Positions 1-14,881 of a DNA stretch of 64,000 bases are shown here, one piece after another. How positions within the stretch are numbered: the first letter of the stretch is position 1; each line of letters starts with the position of its first letter. Source of the DNA: Hydractinia symbiolongicarpus (lineage: Eukaryota > Cnidaria > Hydrozoa > Anthoathecata > Hydractiniidae); NCBI RefSeq assembly GCF_029227915.1, contig NC_079889.1, positions 248,001 to 312,000 of the forward strand. Direction: 5' to 3'. Under the pieces are notes generated by a model. It was not told the DNA's origin. It searched no databases and was given only the letters and a program-made list of their open reading frames with translations. The position numbers were made by a program, and so were the translations under genes.

Positions 1-77
1 CTTATTTTTGTTAATTATGTTTTACACCCCGTCTAAATATTATTATTGAACTGTTGTTAATATTATTTTATTTGTAG

Positions 78-275
78 AATTGTTCCATTGGAACTTGCAA
101 ATTAGCTGGGGAAACTGTACATTAAACAACAGTAAAACATGTGGAAACGGTTTTAAATATAAAGTGCCAGATGAATGCATGTATAATACAACAGAGTTAA
201 CTAATCATGAAGAAGAGAAATGGCGATGTGGTGAAGTACCTATTCACGTCAGAAGCTGTTACGTACCTTGCGCTG
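78..275 (+). CDS. TSR-like exon 1 of the visible gene
   Basis: The exon runs from a TTTGTAG acceptor to a G|GTGAGT donor and is phase 1 at both ends (66 codons). The product contains SWGNC, then KTCGNGFKYK, and ends with cysteines in SCYVPC. The TCGNG core is the hallmark of a TSR, but the first tryptophan pair is irregular (HWNLQISW). Confidence 0.75.
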
Positions 276-3200
276 GTGAGTTTGTATTTTTGTTGCTGAA
301 GATCATTTTATATCTAGGTGATAAGTTCATGTGCCGAAGAGTATTTTAACCAACACCTTTTTGAGTTGGTTCGAAAAAAGTGGGAAAATTTCTAGGAATA
401 CTGTGCTATTTTAGCTTTTCTCAGATATTTTTATTTACCAAACTACACACTGTTTTAATGAAACGGTCAGAATAAATCAGAAAACTCATGAAATACTCCT
501 AGAAGTCACTTTTCAAAATTGAATAGATATGTTTGCTTTAAAGGGGTGTCTGCTTTAGATATTTTTGCTATTTGTTTCGATGTGTTATTGCTTAGAATGT
601 CCCACAGCTTCTATGGGTGCTCACCTCATTGGTTGATGATACTTTATTAAATGCAGAGTACATTGTGGCTAGCATTAAAATGGTTTATAACTATATTATC
701 GCCTCGTCTCTCTCGGATAACTATTGCCAAAAGTTTGTTACCGTCACGATGAAATAATTAATATTAGGCTATATGCTATTATTTTTAAAGAAAATGAACA
801 TTTAGCTTAAAGGCCATCTATTTCGTGTACCTGCAAGTGAATCCAGCTGCTACCTCTTCCCCATTTGAAATTAATAAGATTTCTAAAAAATTGTTAAATT
901 GTGAGCACTGTCCTTTACACTTAAACCTGAAAAAGGTCTACATAAAGGCATTTTTGCGCTTACTCTGTGTATGCAGTAAAAAAACATACATAAAAAACCA
1001 TCTGTAATGAACTAAACCGATAAAGAGTAGCTTCAATAAAGGTTAAAACCTGCCAGTTGCTTGGCAGGTGAAAATTAAAGGAAAAACTAAAGTATAATAA
1101 TGTCGTCCTAAATATGGCCATATAGTAGTAAAAACTTGTAGAAATATTAAAATATTGCCATACCGAACGTGTGTTTTATTATAGATACGTGCGACCTTGT
1201 CCATTCCCCCAGATCTTACCGTTGTGAAAGTGTGCATCTTGTGGATCCCGAGTATTCGACTGTCATAGATGCGTATTTATCAACAACGATCTCATTAAAT
1301 CAAACCAAGGATGAATTCACATTATTAATGAAGGTTGACTTTTTTGTTGTATTTTTCATGTATATGGTTAAATATAAATTTGATGATTGCAGCTAAATAA
1401 AGTAGTTTTATGAATGTATTTTTACTAAGCTATACTGCGGACATGTTTTTCCAGGTAAATAAGGTGATTGTGTAGTAAAAAGCATTTATTTAGCTATGCT
1501 TTCAGGGATGTTAAATCAGTCAGCCGTTCACAAATTTAGCATTTCCAATGCGTTGTCAATACTTTGTGGGTGTGCAAGATAGTCTGTATGTAATAATTTT
1601 GTTTAGTGTGAAAGCCAGTCTTCAGAAGGATACATTCAACCAAATGTTATTATAAACAGCATAATATATAGCTCATCAATTTCATTATCTGTGTTGACCA
1701 ATGACGGATTTAATTCTGAAGTTCAGGTAACAATTCAAACGCCACTGCCCTTTGTTTAAATTTTGCTGATGTAGTTATAATCACGCAATGTTGTTTGTTC
1801 AATGTTGAGATCTAAAATTCTATGTGGTTTATAATGCCGGAACTTAGCAGGATATTTTTTGTAAACAGATCTAGTTCCCAAACCCAACTCTTTGTTTACA
1901 TTGTTTGCGAAAGTGACAGGGCAGTTCTGTGAAGTAAAACGAACGAACATTTTCTTAAAAGTATAGCTATGCTTTATCAAAACACAAATAATTGGTCACA
2001 ACACTCATGCAGGATTTGTTGCATACGACAGCGGAGATGAACAACAACAACTAGCTACACATGTTGCCGTCGGTAACCACGAACCACCTCCACAAAAATG
2101 AAGTCTCAATTTTTTTTATCTTAAACCTTTATTTCTTTCGATGATACACGCCCAAAAAAAATTTAACTTCAGCTTTTTTCCAGAGCGCTACACTGCTTCT
2201 ACTTTTAACTTCTGAAATTGCACCGTTAACATTACCAAAAATTCCAATACCATACAACAGCAAGTTTCGTCCAAGTCAGTGACCAAAAACGAATTATTTA
2301 TCCAAGTAAATCTTCTCAAGAACAGTAAAAATGTTAAATTAAAGTCGCAAACGTTCTTCACACAGTTGTTGCTTCAAAATGAGTTTGTAAAACGATCTAA
2401 AAAGTAGTTTCTTTAAAAAAGTTAATCAGCCATGACAAAATCGAATGTTTTCTTCTTCATCAGGGACTTTCGAATCTTGAACATCTCTCCCAAGTGCAGG
2501 TTAATTTGAGGAGTCGGGGCAGTGTTAAAAAGGGAAGATAAAAGTTTTGATATTTTTCATGCTAATCATAAACTAATTATCGCACAAAACTCGTGCAATT
2601 TGACGTACATTAGAACCGAAAATTTTCGGACGGGAAAACTTTCGGATTTTTTTTGTTCGAAAATTTTTCCGTCCGAAAATTGTGTGTGCCAAAAAATTTT
2701 TTGTCCGAAAATATCGGTTTTTCAAAATTTTTTTAAATAGGACCAGTGCATAGAAATTATATATAGGGTAATCAGAAAATCAATAAAAACTCCAGTTTTT
2801 GAACTTTTATTTTTGTTATTTTCACATTTGTCTGAGTCTTTATCTATAAAGTTGAATCCTAAAGACTCTATATAAGACACTATAAATGCTTCTAGCCTTC
2901 TTTTTGTGTCATTTCGTTAAAATTCGTTCAAAGGAATTACCTATACGTTGACTGGATAAATCTTGTCCGAAAATTTTTCCGCTGAAATAAAAAATTGTGT
3001 CCGTAAGTTGCGTTTTCACACAGTTGTGGAGCTTGTTTATACTTTGGCCTCATTTTGACTTGACCTGAAAAAAAGGATTCCAGTGTTTGTTTTATTGCTA
3101 GTATATAAATGAAATTTATGTTAACATGATTTTTCTTTGAAATTCTCTAAATTCAAAAATTCAAAAGGTTTAAACGGTTTGAAAAAACAAAATTATAAGA

Positions 3201-6200
3201 TATACGTAGAGTTCTATCGGCATACAATGTCATCAAGAAACATGCAATGGATAAGAAATGTATGTCTACCTTAAATTTCTCTCGTTTGATTTTTGTAATT
3301 CTGATATCTCTCTTTTTTACTCACAATGTTTTGTAAATTGTTTTTTACTAGCTAACACCTTCATTAATTGCCACTACATTCATTTTCCTTCCCCACGGAT
3401 GGATGACCATATTTGGTTCAAGTGCAATTTCAAATGTTCAAATTTATTTCGCATCAATTTCTGGATGCGGTAAGAATTGATGTTTTTCTTTACCTTCATA
3501 TCGATATATTTTAAAAGTTCTTGGTATATGCGTGTGTCCTCACTATCTTAGTGAACAAGATATCATTCTGGGTAAAGTTGTAGGTGTTGTGTTACCTTTT
3601 CACTTCTTTCCTTAAGAAGTAAGTCTAGGTTAATAAACTGGCACTGGATTGTTTACTTTTTGTTAGAATATGAATTTGCGTCCAACATGTCTTAAAAATA
3701 CTCATAGCGTGTCATGTGATGTAAAAGCAACCATTGAGATGTTCCTGTCGCTTTGCTACTAAAGAGGGGAGGGTGTACCACAAAGAGACTTTAATGATCC
3801 GCAAGGAACATGGTCAGCAAAAATTTTGTTTAGGCTTACTCCATCACCAATAATTTTTTTAAAAATTTTTTTTTAATTTGACTGTCATGGTGGCTATTAT
3901 TAAAGAGATTTTTTAAAAACACAGTTCCACATAATTACGTACAACTCTACACGGTTTAAAATTAACACTGCTGTAACAACAGCAACAACAACATAAATCC
4001 AGCATTTTGTCTGTTGTATAGTAACAGTCTTTGATAGTCGTCTTGTACTGAGTAGTTTCATAGAATTATGGATATTTTCGTTACAGCAAGAATAACAAAA
4101 ATAATATTGTATTTTAGACTTGCCTCAATGGAAGCATGTGCCAGGAATTTGCAATGCAACATGTGAATTTGGTGCAAAAATTAATGGCACAAGGAATGTG
4201 ACAGTTGAGTGTCGTGGTGGAGGGTCAAATAATGATGACCAGCTCTTTTCAAATGAATATTGTCTTGGCCAAATAACAGAGAAGTTTTACCTTGAAGATT
4301 GTGCGGGTGATCTTGTTTGCTTTAGTGAGTAATTTCCATTTTCACATTTTTGTTGTTGCTACTTACTGTATTACTCTTATAGCCTGTGTATTTTGCCTAA
4401 TACCATCTTCTCAATGTCCATGTTAGATCTAGTAAAACTACTTGTTAGATTTAGATTTATATTGTTAAATGTTATAATCCTTAAGTCGAATTGACACATA
4501 ACTATGTCGTGTTCATGCTTTTTGCTGTTAGTAAGTTCCTATTAATCAAATAGTTATTTATAAAAATTAAAAAATCCTCTTAGATTACACAACCTGGAGT
4601 GAATTTGGTGAATGCGGGGGAGACTGTGGAATAAACGGAACTAAAAATCGTACACGTGATTGTTTCGGCAATGGAATCTCGTATCCTCTTGGAAATTGTT
4701 CACACCTCGGGGAACATATCCAAATTGAGTCTTGTTATAACGATGGTACGCCATGCTTTGGTAAGCTTTAAATTACTTTTTTTCTAAATTTTGTTGGTAA
4801 AGTTATTATTTGCAATTTTTGTTATAAAATATAGAATACTTTTGCAGAAATTTTCTAAACAATTATCATATCTAATTTATTGCTCAGCCCCATGCAAAAA
4901 GAACGACCGAAGAAGATAGCAAAGTTAGCAACTAAGGAGTGACCATACCTGAAAAATTTGAATTTGTTGGGACTAAAATGTTTGAAAATTACTTGTTTAG
5001 CAAGCAGTGTTTTTTGCAAAAAAAAAAAAAAAAGTGGAAGTAGAGAATGCAATCTTTAGCTATGTTCAGTTATTAGTTTTTATTTTGTTCCTCCAGGATT
5101 TATTAATATGGTATTTGAATACCTTGTAGAATGTTATTAAAATTTATTTACAATACTTTCGAAAATTCAGGAAGTTTATGATGGAGTAATAGTAAACAAT
5201 AAATGTAATTGAACATGCTCCATCACGAATTTTTCGAAGCTTTGTAGAATTTATTTTAATAACATTCTATAAGGTAATCAAATATTAATAACATAAGATA
5301 TTTTTACACCTTAATGGAAAAAAAAGTTTTTAAGTAATAAATAACAAATATTTTTTAGTGAGAAATATGACATTTATTAAAGAATATTTCTTAAGAATAT
5401 TTAGCTAAAATGTGTAACCTGTATTTATAATAACCTTCATACTTGCTACAATGTTAGGGAGACACGATTTGACGGATATTGGCAGGTAATATCGAGAGTT
5501 AATAAAAAAACAAATTGCAATAAACTAATACTGTAGCCTATGATTGTATTACCTTTAATTTCTTTTTTTCAAACGTGATTACTAACGTCAACACGGTTAA
5601 ATTAAGTTCTCTTTTTATGATACATAGAACCCCATTTCATCCACAATGCATTTCTCGAATATTTTCCAACTTCGCTTTAAGAAAAATTTTAAAATAACTG
5701 TTAATATATATAAATTAAACCTATTGTGAGTCCTATTTCAAAATTCATCCAAATGATTATATTTCCTACTTGCAGAATGGGCTACTTGGGAGAATTGGTC
5801 GAAAGCATGTAACAACACAACTTCATACAGAAAGAGAGCTTGTCTAAGAGACAGTGAAAGTGGAGATTACCTACCAGCATCTCCTTATAATTGTACAAAC
5901 ATATTCCATGAATCTTTTAAGCAGACGAAAATAGTTCACAACAACGTTTCGTGTTTTGGTAAGATTTTTTTTACTGCATTCTTAATACATTTTAGGCGCT
6001 GTTATTAAATATAATGTTAGAACATGGTTGCTGGCTATACTTAAATGATGTTGTTCCTTGTATAATCATCAACACTATGTTTTGGGTTATACCCAAATCC
6101 CCTCCCCTATAAGGGTATACTTCCCCATTCCCATCGTTTTTTAGTTTTTTTTTTTTTTTTGCGAAAAAGATATTGTCAGAAGTTTTGTTGTAAATACTAA

Positions 6201-9200
6201 ATCAGAAGTTGAATTTGTGAACTTCTGTACAATTTGTTTGAGCTGATTGGAAACAATCTAGATTGTGTACTCATAATACTGTTTTAATGCAGGTGAGCTG
6301 GCCCGGTTGCCAAGATGTCATGATAGGTTAGAAAACCTTCTATAAAACCATTTGTTTATATGAGAAGTGGCGATCTCGTTTGTTTCTACAAAACCCTCGG
6401 CAAGGTGGAATGGAATTTCTTAATACCAACACTCAATCCCGGCTGACCTGTGTTTTATTTTTGTGCATGGAATGCCAAAAAAATATTGTAGAATAAACAT
6501 TTTTGTCAGTTTAAAACATGCATATGAAAAATATATGCATATTAAAAGATAAATTAATAAACTTCCCCCCCTTCCTATAAACAATGGCGTCAAATTATAT
6601 TGTGATGTTTTGAGCCTTATTTTGACAAAATAAGCATTATTTGGTAGTACTTTCTGAGATTATATTTTAATGAAAAATCTTTTAAATTTATAATTACATG
6701 AGGGCGCCCTTTAAAAATATCGTCTTGCCAAGCCAACTCAGCCTGTTTAACAAGGCAAGCTCCCCTCATATAGATTGAATATAAATTGAAATAATAAATT
6801 TCCATACAATATGACAGAAAAATTTTGTGAAAAGAAATAATGACGTCAGGAAAAAAATAATGATGGCTGCTATTTTGATAAGTTACTTTGGTTAGTTTGT
6901 GATTTTATTATAGCATTGCTTAATTGTTTAAGATTGTTAAAGTTACACCCAAACCCTGCCTTCTCCCTCCGCTAAAACCGAGGACCCCTTAAAACAGATT
7001 TTATGCTCAACTAATATTTTTTATTTTATCGTTGCACAGTCATTTAACCTTTTTAATCAATAATTTGATAATTAAGTTGAAATTCATCAATTTTGTTTTT
7101 TTAATTCAAATAATATTGAAATTCTTGATGTGGAAAGATAAATTAAGAACAGCTAAAGACGTATTACTATTTTAATCTTAAGGGTATATATTTTTAAAAA
7201 GAATTCACTCATATTTCTCATGATCTTTTCTAGAATGGGGTAATTGGACCAGTATTGGATGCAGCAATGACTGTGGAACAGGCGTTGAGACATTTAAAAG
7301 AGAATGTTATCATTGGAAATTAGGACTTTTACTGGATTCGTCACCTTGTCTTAAACTTGGGGAAAAATACAATACTTCAGTATGCCAACTTGCACCGTGC
7401 AGTGGTATGTTTGTGTACTTTTTACGTAAACATCTTTTAAGGCTACTACAATGAATTAAATAATTGTCTCGTTTTAACCAGGGCTTATCTGTTTTTGCCT
7501 GCATATGGCAGTGGAGGACAATGTAAACAAAAAACTCGTTGGACGCAGATTTTTTTCTTTAAATTGAAACGGACGGTTTAACGATTCCGTCACGCCTTTA
7601 TATTCGACCTTAATTAAAAAGAAGTTGTGGGAAAATTTTTGCTAATAAAATTTAGAACGTAATTCGTAGGATATTCAAGATCAGATGCATTACAGAACGT
7701 TGAATAAAATTCCTGGCTTAGTTTAAACGAAATATAGCACTTTTGTTTGAAAATATAAAATGTATATTAATTTGGTTTTTTTTATTCCAAATTGTGACGA
7801 AAGCGGACCATTTATTTTTTTCCGACCAATTTTGGTCTGAATGGTGCACAGGTCACAAAAATTCAAAATTTTGACCCATTTCACGTCAAGGTGCGATTTA
7901 TTACCCAAAAAGTTGCGTGAAGAAAATTTGTTTGGTTAAATATTTAAATATTTAAAAGTCTGATGGTATTGTATGTTTATTCCTGTGTACAAGAATTAAA
8001 TAAAAAATTTTTGCAAATTCTAGAAATTATAAATATGCGAAACTTAATAATAAACAGGGTTATGTGAAAGTTAAAAAATCCGATTTAAGGCTCTGATAAA
8101 TGTAAGCTTAAATGTGACCAACCTTCTCTTAGACAAAAAACATGAATAAGTCAATCTGTAGGAATATAGCTTCGGTATTTTTGCTCATACTTTCAGGATA
8201 CAGCAATTGGACAGAATGGAGTGAAAATTGCACCAAACCATGTGGTGTAGGAAAGCAATATCGAAACAGAACTTGTTATTACAATAATCCATCATTTTGT
8301 ACTTTAAATGATGTCGAAGAAAAGGATTGTAACGTGCACGATTGTCCAGGTAGGGTTTTTTTGCCTTATAACATGGTTACTAAGTTTAAAAACGTGCATG
8401 AATATGCCCACCAACAAACTTTTATAAATTGCGCTAGTTGTGTGTATTCTCCCTAGTTTCTAGCTCGCATGAAAATGCAAGGTATAATCAGTAAGTCATG
8501 TAAGGATTTCCAATAGTAAAATGTTAATAATGAAGACAGTGAATAATATCCATTCTGTTACTTATTACAAATTGTTCCATTTATTACGTTTGCATCATTG
8601 ATGTTATATTGCCATTGGTGTAATAGCTATGAAGTATGTCTGCATAGTAATTGATTTAATTTTTTTCTCGTATTTTCTCTTTTTCGTTGTTATCGTAAAA
8701 AATGATTTTTTTTCACATAGTTGATGGCGAATTGATACCATGGACTTCTTGGTCATTATGCAATGTGAGTTGTGGTAGTGGTTTTAATGAGAGATACCGG
8801 TATTGCATGCCACCAAGACACGGAGGTTTACCTTGCGACAGTGTAAATGGTTCTTCTGTTGAACATGAACACAAGCCTTGCTATACTTCAGTGAGCTGCC
8901 CTGGTAAGCTTGTTCCACTTTTCAAAGGAAAAGTTTGATGTTGAAATTTACTATAATCTTTCTACAAATACTTTACTGTCTCTTCGGACGTAAAAAAGAT
9001 AATGGTTCCATAATAATACAAATTTGATAGATGTTACTCGTATTTTACTTTTTCTTGAGTATTAAAAGTCCGTAACGGGTTTGTTGTAGTGGAGTACAAA
9101 AATTTGATTTGACTTTAAGGCCGTCCTTAACGTAGTGACAAGCTTTTTATTTTCCGGTTTACCATTCTATGCTTTCTTTCGCGAAAGAGAATACGGATAC

Positions 9201-9953
9201 AGAAAATAAACAATTTGTTGTAGCAGCTTGGAAAATTTGCTCTGCATTTCAGCAATTATTAACTTTATGTGAAAATTTTTAATCTGTTATTTACTTTCGA
9301 GAGTGGTCTTAGAATACTCTGTTAAAAACTATATATTTAATATATAAAAATTGTTTTTAATTGTTTTTCACGTCTACATAAAAAATCAACTGAAAAATAA
9401 CATAACCAAGAACTTATGAACATAAATTACAAAATTCCCTCTGGATGACGAATATTTTGTTCTACAATTTTGACCTCGTCGTCTATACAGTGAAACTTCG
9501 TTTATAGCAGAAACTTCCTACAACGGACACTCTCAGAAACGAATGAAATGACACTCTTATAATAAAATCTCACTTTTGTGACCATTGCAATGATTTATTT
9601 ACCGACCTGTTTAGGAATTGCTGAAACAAGTCCTGGTGAAAGCTGCACAGATTTCTGCGCGTCAAAAGGTCTAATTTGCTATAACAATTTTAATTCGACG
9701 AATATGACCCATTTGCTTATAAATTCTGGTATAAAGTGCGGAATGAACTCACGACCGCAGTATTCGGAGGATTATGATCCAAGTGTAAGGATGGGTGATT
9801 GTGCGGGTTTTGAAAATGTGGAAAATTATGATTGCGATGCTGTACCTCTTGATAAAGTAACAAGTCGCATTTGCAACTGCTTAAGTGCAGGTACTATATA
9901 TTTTTATTTTTGCAAGTAGTATAGGGCAATGTGATCTGTTTTGAAATCTATTT

Positions 9954-9987
<34 letters not shown>

Positions 9988-12900
9988 AATCTATTTTCTG
10001 TCTATCTGATTGATCTTCGAGTGGTTTGTCCATAAACATGCATCTGGGTCGCGTAGAGGACTGGAAGAATTAAAAGTGACTTTTAAAGAGAAGTGAAAGT
10101 TCATTAATTATGGACCTTTTGTAAGCGGGTTAGAAAGAGAGGGAAATTATTTTCTCATGAGTGATCTTTTTTCTCACACCGCAATTTTAGCTCCATAATT
10201 ATGTTTGTTATAATGTTCTATTCATCCCTATAGGCAGAAAAACCTTTTTTACCTAAACAACTTGCAGTCCCAAAAGACTAAAACAAATCAGTACAAGTTA
10301 GAAAGAAAACTACTGGGCTAGCTTTCAACAAACATTTTCTTTAAAAGCATTTTCATAGCGGGCGTAGTATTCAGTTTTTTATGGATGCTTAAATACAAAA
10401 ATTTCAATCGCGAAAATTAGTTTTACCGCAATTTTATTTTGTTAGGGAACATTAGTGTGGCGATGTATGTTGCTTTTTATTTTGAAATAAGGGTTATACC
10501 TAATATTGATTTCTTGTAAGACCACAAATTCACATCGGCATTTGACCGATCTCAATGTGAATATCAACGTCTTTCTCCATGTAAGTCAAATTTCTCGTCG
10601 TATTTTGTCGTGTTGAAAATTCAGACAACCAATATTTTTTCAATTTAATAACTAGACAAGTCGCCGATGTTCTTCAAAGACCTAGAATTCCAATTAAATA
10701 TAAGAAGGTCATATTGGTGATTTTTTTCTTTGAACGTGTATTAGAAAGTTTTCTTTTACGATACAGATGATATTCAGTATGGTCCATGGCAGCAATGGGG
10801 TCAATGCGATAGTCGTTGCAGTTATGGGGTGAAAGAAAGATACCGACAATTGAGTGATGACATTGTTGATAAGACGCCATGTAAAACGCGGATATGTGAA
10901 GGTAGTAGGATTTGTCGTTGTTTTTACATATTATCTATTGGAATTCTTTTTTGATTTCAATGTCAAATGATTAAAAGAAAATTCTGCTCTATCAGCGTAA
11001 TTGTATTGATTATCTACCCAATCAACTATCCCTCAATTGTCTATATTGTTGCTTGTATTAATTGATAGATTTTATTGCAATATTAGGGCGGTTTTTATTT
11101 TTATTATCCATTTCAAAGTATCTCTTATTTTTAAATTTCTTGACATTTTTAGTGATTTTCTTTATTAGAGATCTTTAATTGAGGTCGCTACTTTGTAACG
11201 AACTTAACACATTACGCCCCTTTCTACAAAAACTGTGTTTTCTTGAAGTTACACTCATTTATGGGCTACGAAATATTTTGTTTTTTAAATTTTTTTGTGT
11301 TTGGCGCCCTGTGATTTTATCTATCTTGACCTAAAAGTATCTTTCGGACCAAAAAATGTGCAAAATAAACAAATAAATTTTTTGAACTTTTTGTCCTATT
11401 GGCGGCTTAATAAAATTGATGGATTATGGCTAAACAATCAAAATCCCACTTGAAGCTTCAAAATAATTTCATTCGAAAAGTTTATGCAAATATTGCCAAA
11501 AATGTATGGTATGCATCTTTGGAAACTAGAATTTTGACAAAAGTCAAAACTTACAGCCCAACACAAGGGAACTTATTTGCGGTAGGGCATTTTGGCTCTG
11601 CGCTATCACATATACCCCGGCATTAAGAGGGTTCATCTTAAATAAAGCAGTAAATACATTAGTACCAAACGAAACTTGAAAGTTGAACGTGTTACAGTCT
11701 CTAGTAACACGTTCCACTAACTAACATATCTCTAGATCTGTTCATCAAATGTATTCACATTTCCTTTTTCGACCTGTTTGGGCCGCTTTAACGAAAAGTC
11801 GTGTAATTCAAAATCTTCCCTTTACGTGTAAGTGATTACACTTTTTTATTTTGTTCTCTATGTTTTAGTGGATGGCAAATGGAGCGCTTGGAACGAGTTT
11901 TCTTCGTGTTCAGTTACATGTGGAGCTGGGACAAAATTTCGAACACGTTCGTGCATTGATCCTTTATTTGGAGGGCGGCAGTGTTACGGCATGGACACGG
12001 AATATGTAGACTGTGGAGCACCTGCTATATGCCCAGGTGAGAATGCATTTTTAACATACTTCTGCTAATAATGCTTTTGTTATAAATAGAGATTAAAGTA
12101 TGGACATGGAACCTATAGGATAATTTTGTTATCAACGTTCTATCCAGCTATCCAATTAAATTACATTCTTTAGATCATAATTTTACTCATCTTCTTTTAT
12201 TTTTTACCTTCTTAAAAAAGCATTTGATTAAAACATTTGATTGCAGTTTTGTGGAACTTATTCTTTTCCAAAAGGGCTTCACAAGTCCCAAAACTTTCTT
12301 TCATGAAGTTATTTCCGAGCAAAATGCTTTAACTTTCACTTTCAACTTTCTGTACCTTTAACTTTAGTAAATGGTGGTTGGTCTAACTGGACAAAATATG
12401 AAGAATGCGATCGACCCTGTGGCGGAGGGAGACGAATACGTCATCGTAAATGTAACAGCCCTACTCCAGAATTTGATGGTGCACCTTGTCCCGGTAATAG
12501 AGTTGAATGGAAACCGTGTGCTAATCATTCGTGCAGTTGTAAGTAATTTCCTTTGTAGCAACGTCAAGTGACAGTGTCCTTGCATGTTACCCATTCTTAG
12601 GGGATGTTTACACGAGGCGAGCTGGCTCAGTGATGCGGGATTAAGTCATGATAGTTTGTTGATATATTACAGATCGATCTAAAGTGGCTTTAATTACAAA
12701 GATTCTTCTAAATATGCTTATTTTGTCAAAACAACACTAAAAACATTACAGAATGTAATGATTTTTTTTAAATATAGTTTTTTTTGTTTTGCATGCATCT
12801 ATATAATAATACACCAGTTCCGTGTGTCTGTAACAGGCAAAGTGGATGTGTTGTTTTTTCTAAACAACAGCCGTGGTAACATGTCACTTTTGCTAAACTT

Positions 12901-14808
12901 TTATTTTTGTTCTGTCTTTTGTGTGCTCTTTCAAATTGATTTTGTTTTAAAAAAGTCACGGTTAATTTATTTTATTGTTCTCATAAAAACCTTTGTGTAA
13001 ATCACGGGTAATTAATTTTTATTATTCCCTTAAGCACGTGTCTATTGTCTACTGTTATATTGTTCTACTGTTATATGAAAATTTATTGGTTTCGTTTATT
13101 CCCGCTTGAATGGAATTAACAACAAAACGTTTTGACGAAAAGAACAATGAATTTCGCTGTTTGGCTAAAACAAATCATGTGATAAAATTTTATTGCACGC
13201 GAATTTAAATGTACTGTGACGGGAGCTTTGTTATAAATTGTTATACGAGTAAAGTCACAGGCAATTAACGTTTTTATTATAGTTGTCAATTTTGTTCAAA
13301 AGTTTTAATTGTTTGCGTCTTTAGAAACTGACAACAAATGATTTTTTGATAAGAAAAACGTTTCTTTTTCAGCCTTCTTAATAAAATTATCAACAAACCT
13401 TTTTGTGATAAGAAGCACAATAAATTTAAGTGGATTATTCCACGAGTTTAAATACTATTTTAATCACACGATGACCTATTTTTCTTTGTTTGGCACTTCT
13501 TCTACAGTGCAAATTATATCGTAATTGCATTCTGCGCAGTGCAATTATTTCTTAATTGCACTCTAAAATCTTATCTGAACTCTTTAAGAAGCGCCAATAA
13601 TTTAAATATTTTCTCGCATTTTATGATAAGTCAAAAAAAGTGATCTTAACAATGAATCGAACTAATTATAAATCAGGTAATAAAAAAAAATCAAAACATT
13701 GAAATTGACATCCTGTGCTACTCTTACAAAAATAGTTTGTGTGATTAGCTCGTAATCAAACGTTTACACTTGCTATTGGAAATAATCTAACTCGTAATTT
13801 TTTTGCTTTTTCAATTTATCCTCGTCCTAACGGACTCGAAAAATTAAAAGCAAAAAATACTCATTCGATAAAGTTGCATAATTTGTTGGTAAAAAAACTT
13901 TAATTTGTTGGCATGTCTCGACAAAATAAAATTTGTGAAATTAAAACAACTATTTTGCCACCGAGAAAGGATCTCGATCAACAAAGCTCCCCTAATTTGC
14001 TGCGCTCTGCTTCTCTGTATAAAACCCCCCTTTAGGTACTTATTTTGCACAGAAAGAAGGTAGTTCGCAGGTAGCATGAGTCAGCTTACTATTTTGTGGT
14101 TTTAGCACTTCTTGGTTTATTTATTGGTTGTAGTTTTGTGGTTGTAGTTTTATGGTTGTAGTTGTACTAACAACCCCTTTGTCCTAAACACATAGTGTTA
14201 ACATGTCCAAGTTAATTTGGCCAAAACTCTTACAAATGTCCGGGGGTAATATATTTGACATTCCTTAATATAAAAAAGGATTTCCCACGAATCAGACAGG
14301 TTTGCTCAAGATCCTAAAGGACTTTTTTACATAATTTTGTGAAGTGTCGCGTTTTTATGAGTCTGGGTATTAATCTAATTAACATGTCCAGGGTATATTT
14401 TTTAAAGAAAATCTAGTGTAATGGGTTTACACTAATGCAAGAAAAGAAAATAAACAAGAATAAACTCAGTGGCTTTCCATATGTTATTCTGGAATATTGT
14501 ATTGCTATATGGATTTGTCTTTTGATTGTAGCTGTGAGAGTCGATCTCCTATTGGAATTTGTAGATGAACCATTTTACGAAGAAATAGTTAGAATGACAT
14601 CGACAACTTCATACGATTTCAAGGAAAAAATTAAACGCTCAGTAAGTTTTCTTTGTCATTTTTTTTTTTTTTTTGCGTGGGCATCTAATTTGACAATTTG
14701 TCCCTGTCGAAATTTAACCTGTGTGCCGCAACTACACTGACTTTTTCATTTCAAATTAATTCTTCGTGCATTGTTCCCGTCTGTTAGTTTAATTTAAAGC
14801 TTAATCGA

Positions 14809-14881
<73 letters not shown>

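Noticed and set aside
8142-8456. ORF starting upstream of the 8197 TSR exon
   Set aside because: The segment before 8197 is intron followed by a CTTTCAG acceptor. The phase-1 exon rule of the array fixes the real start.
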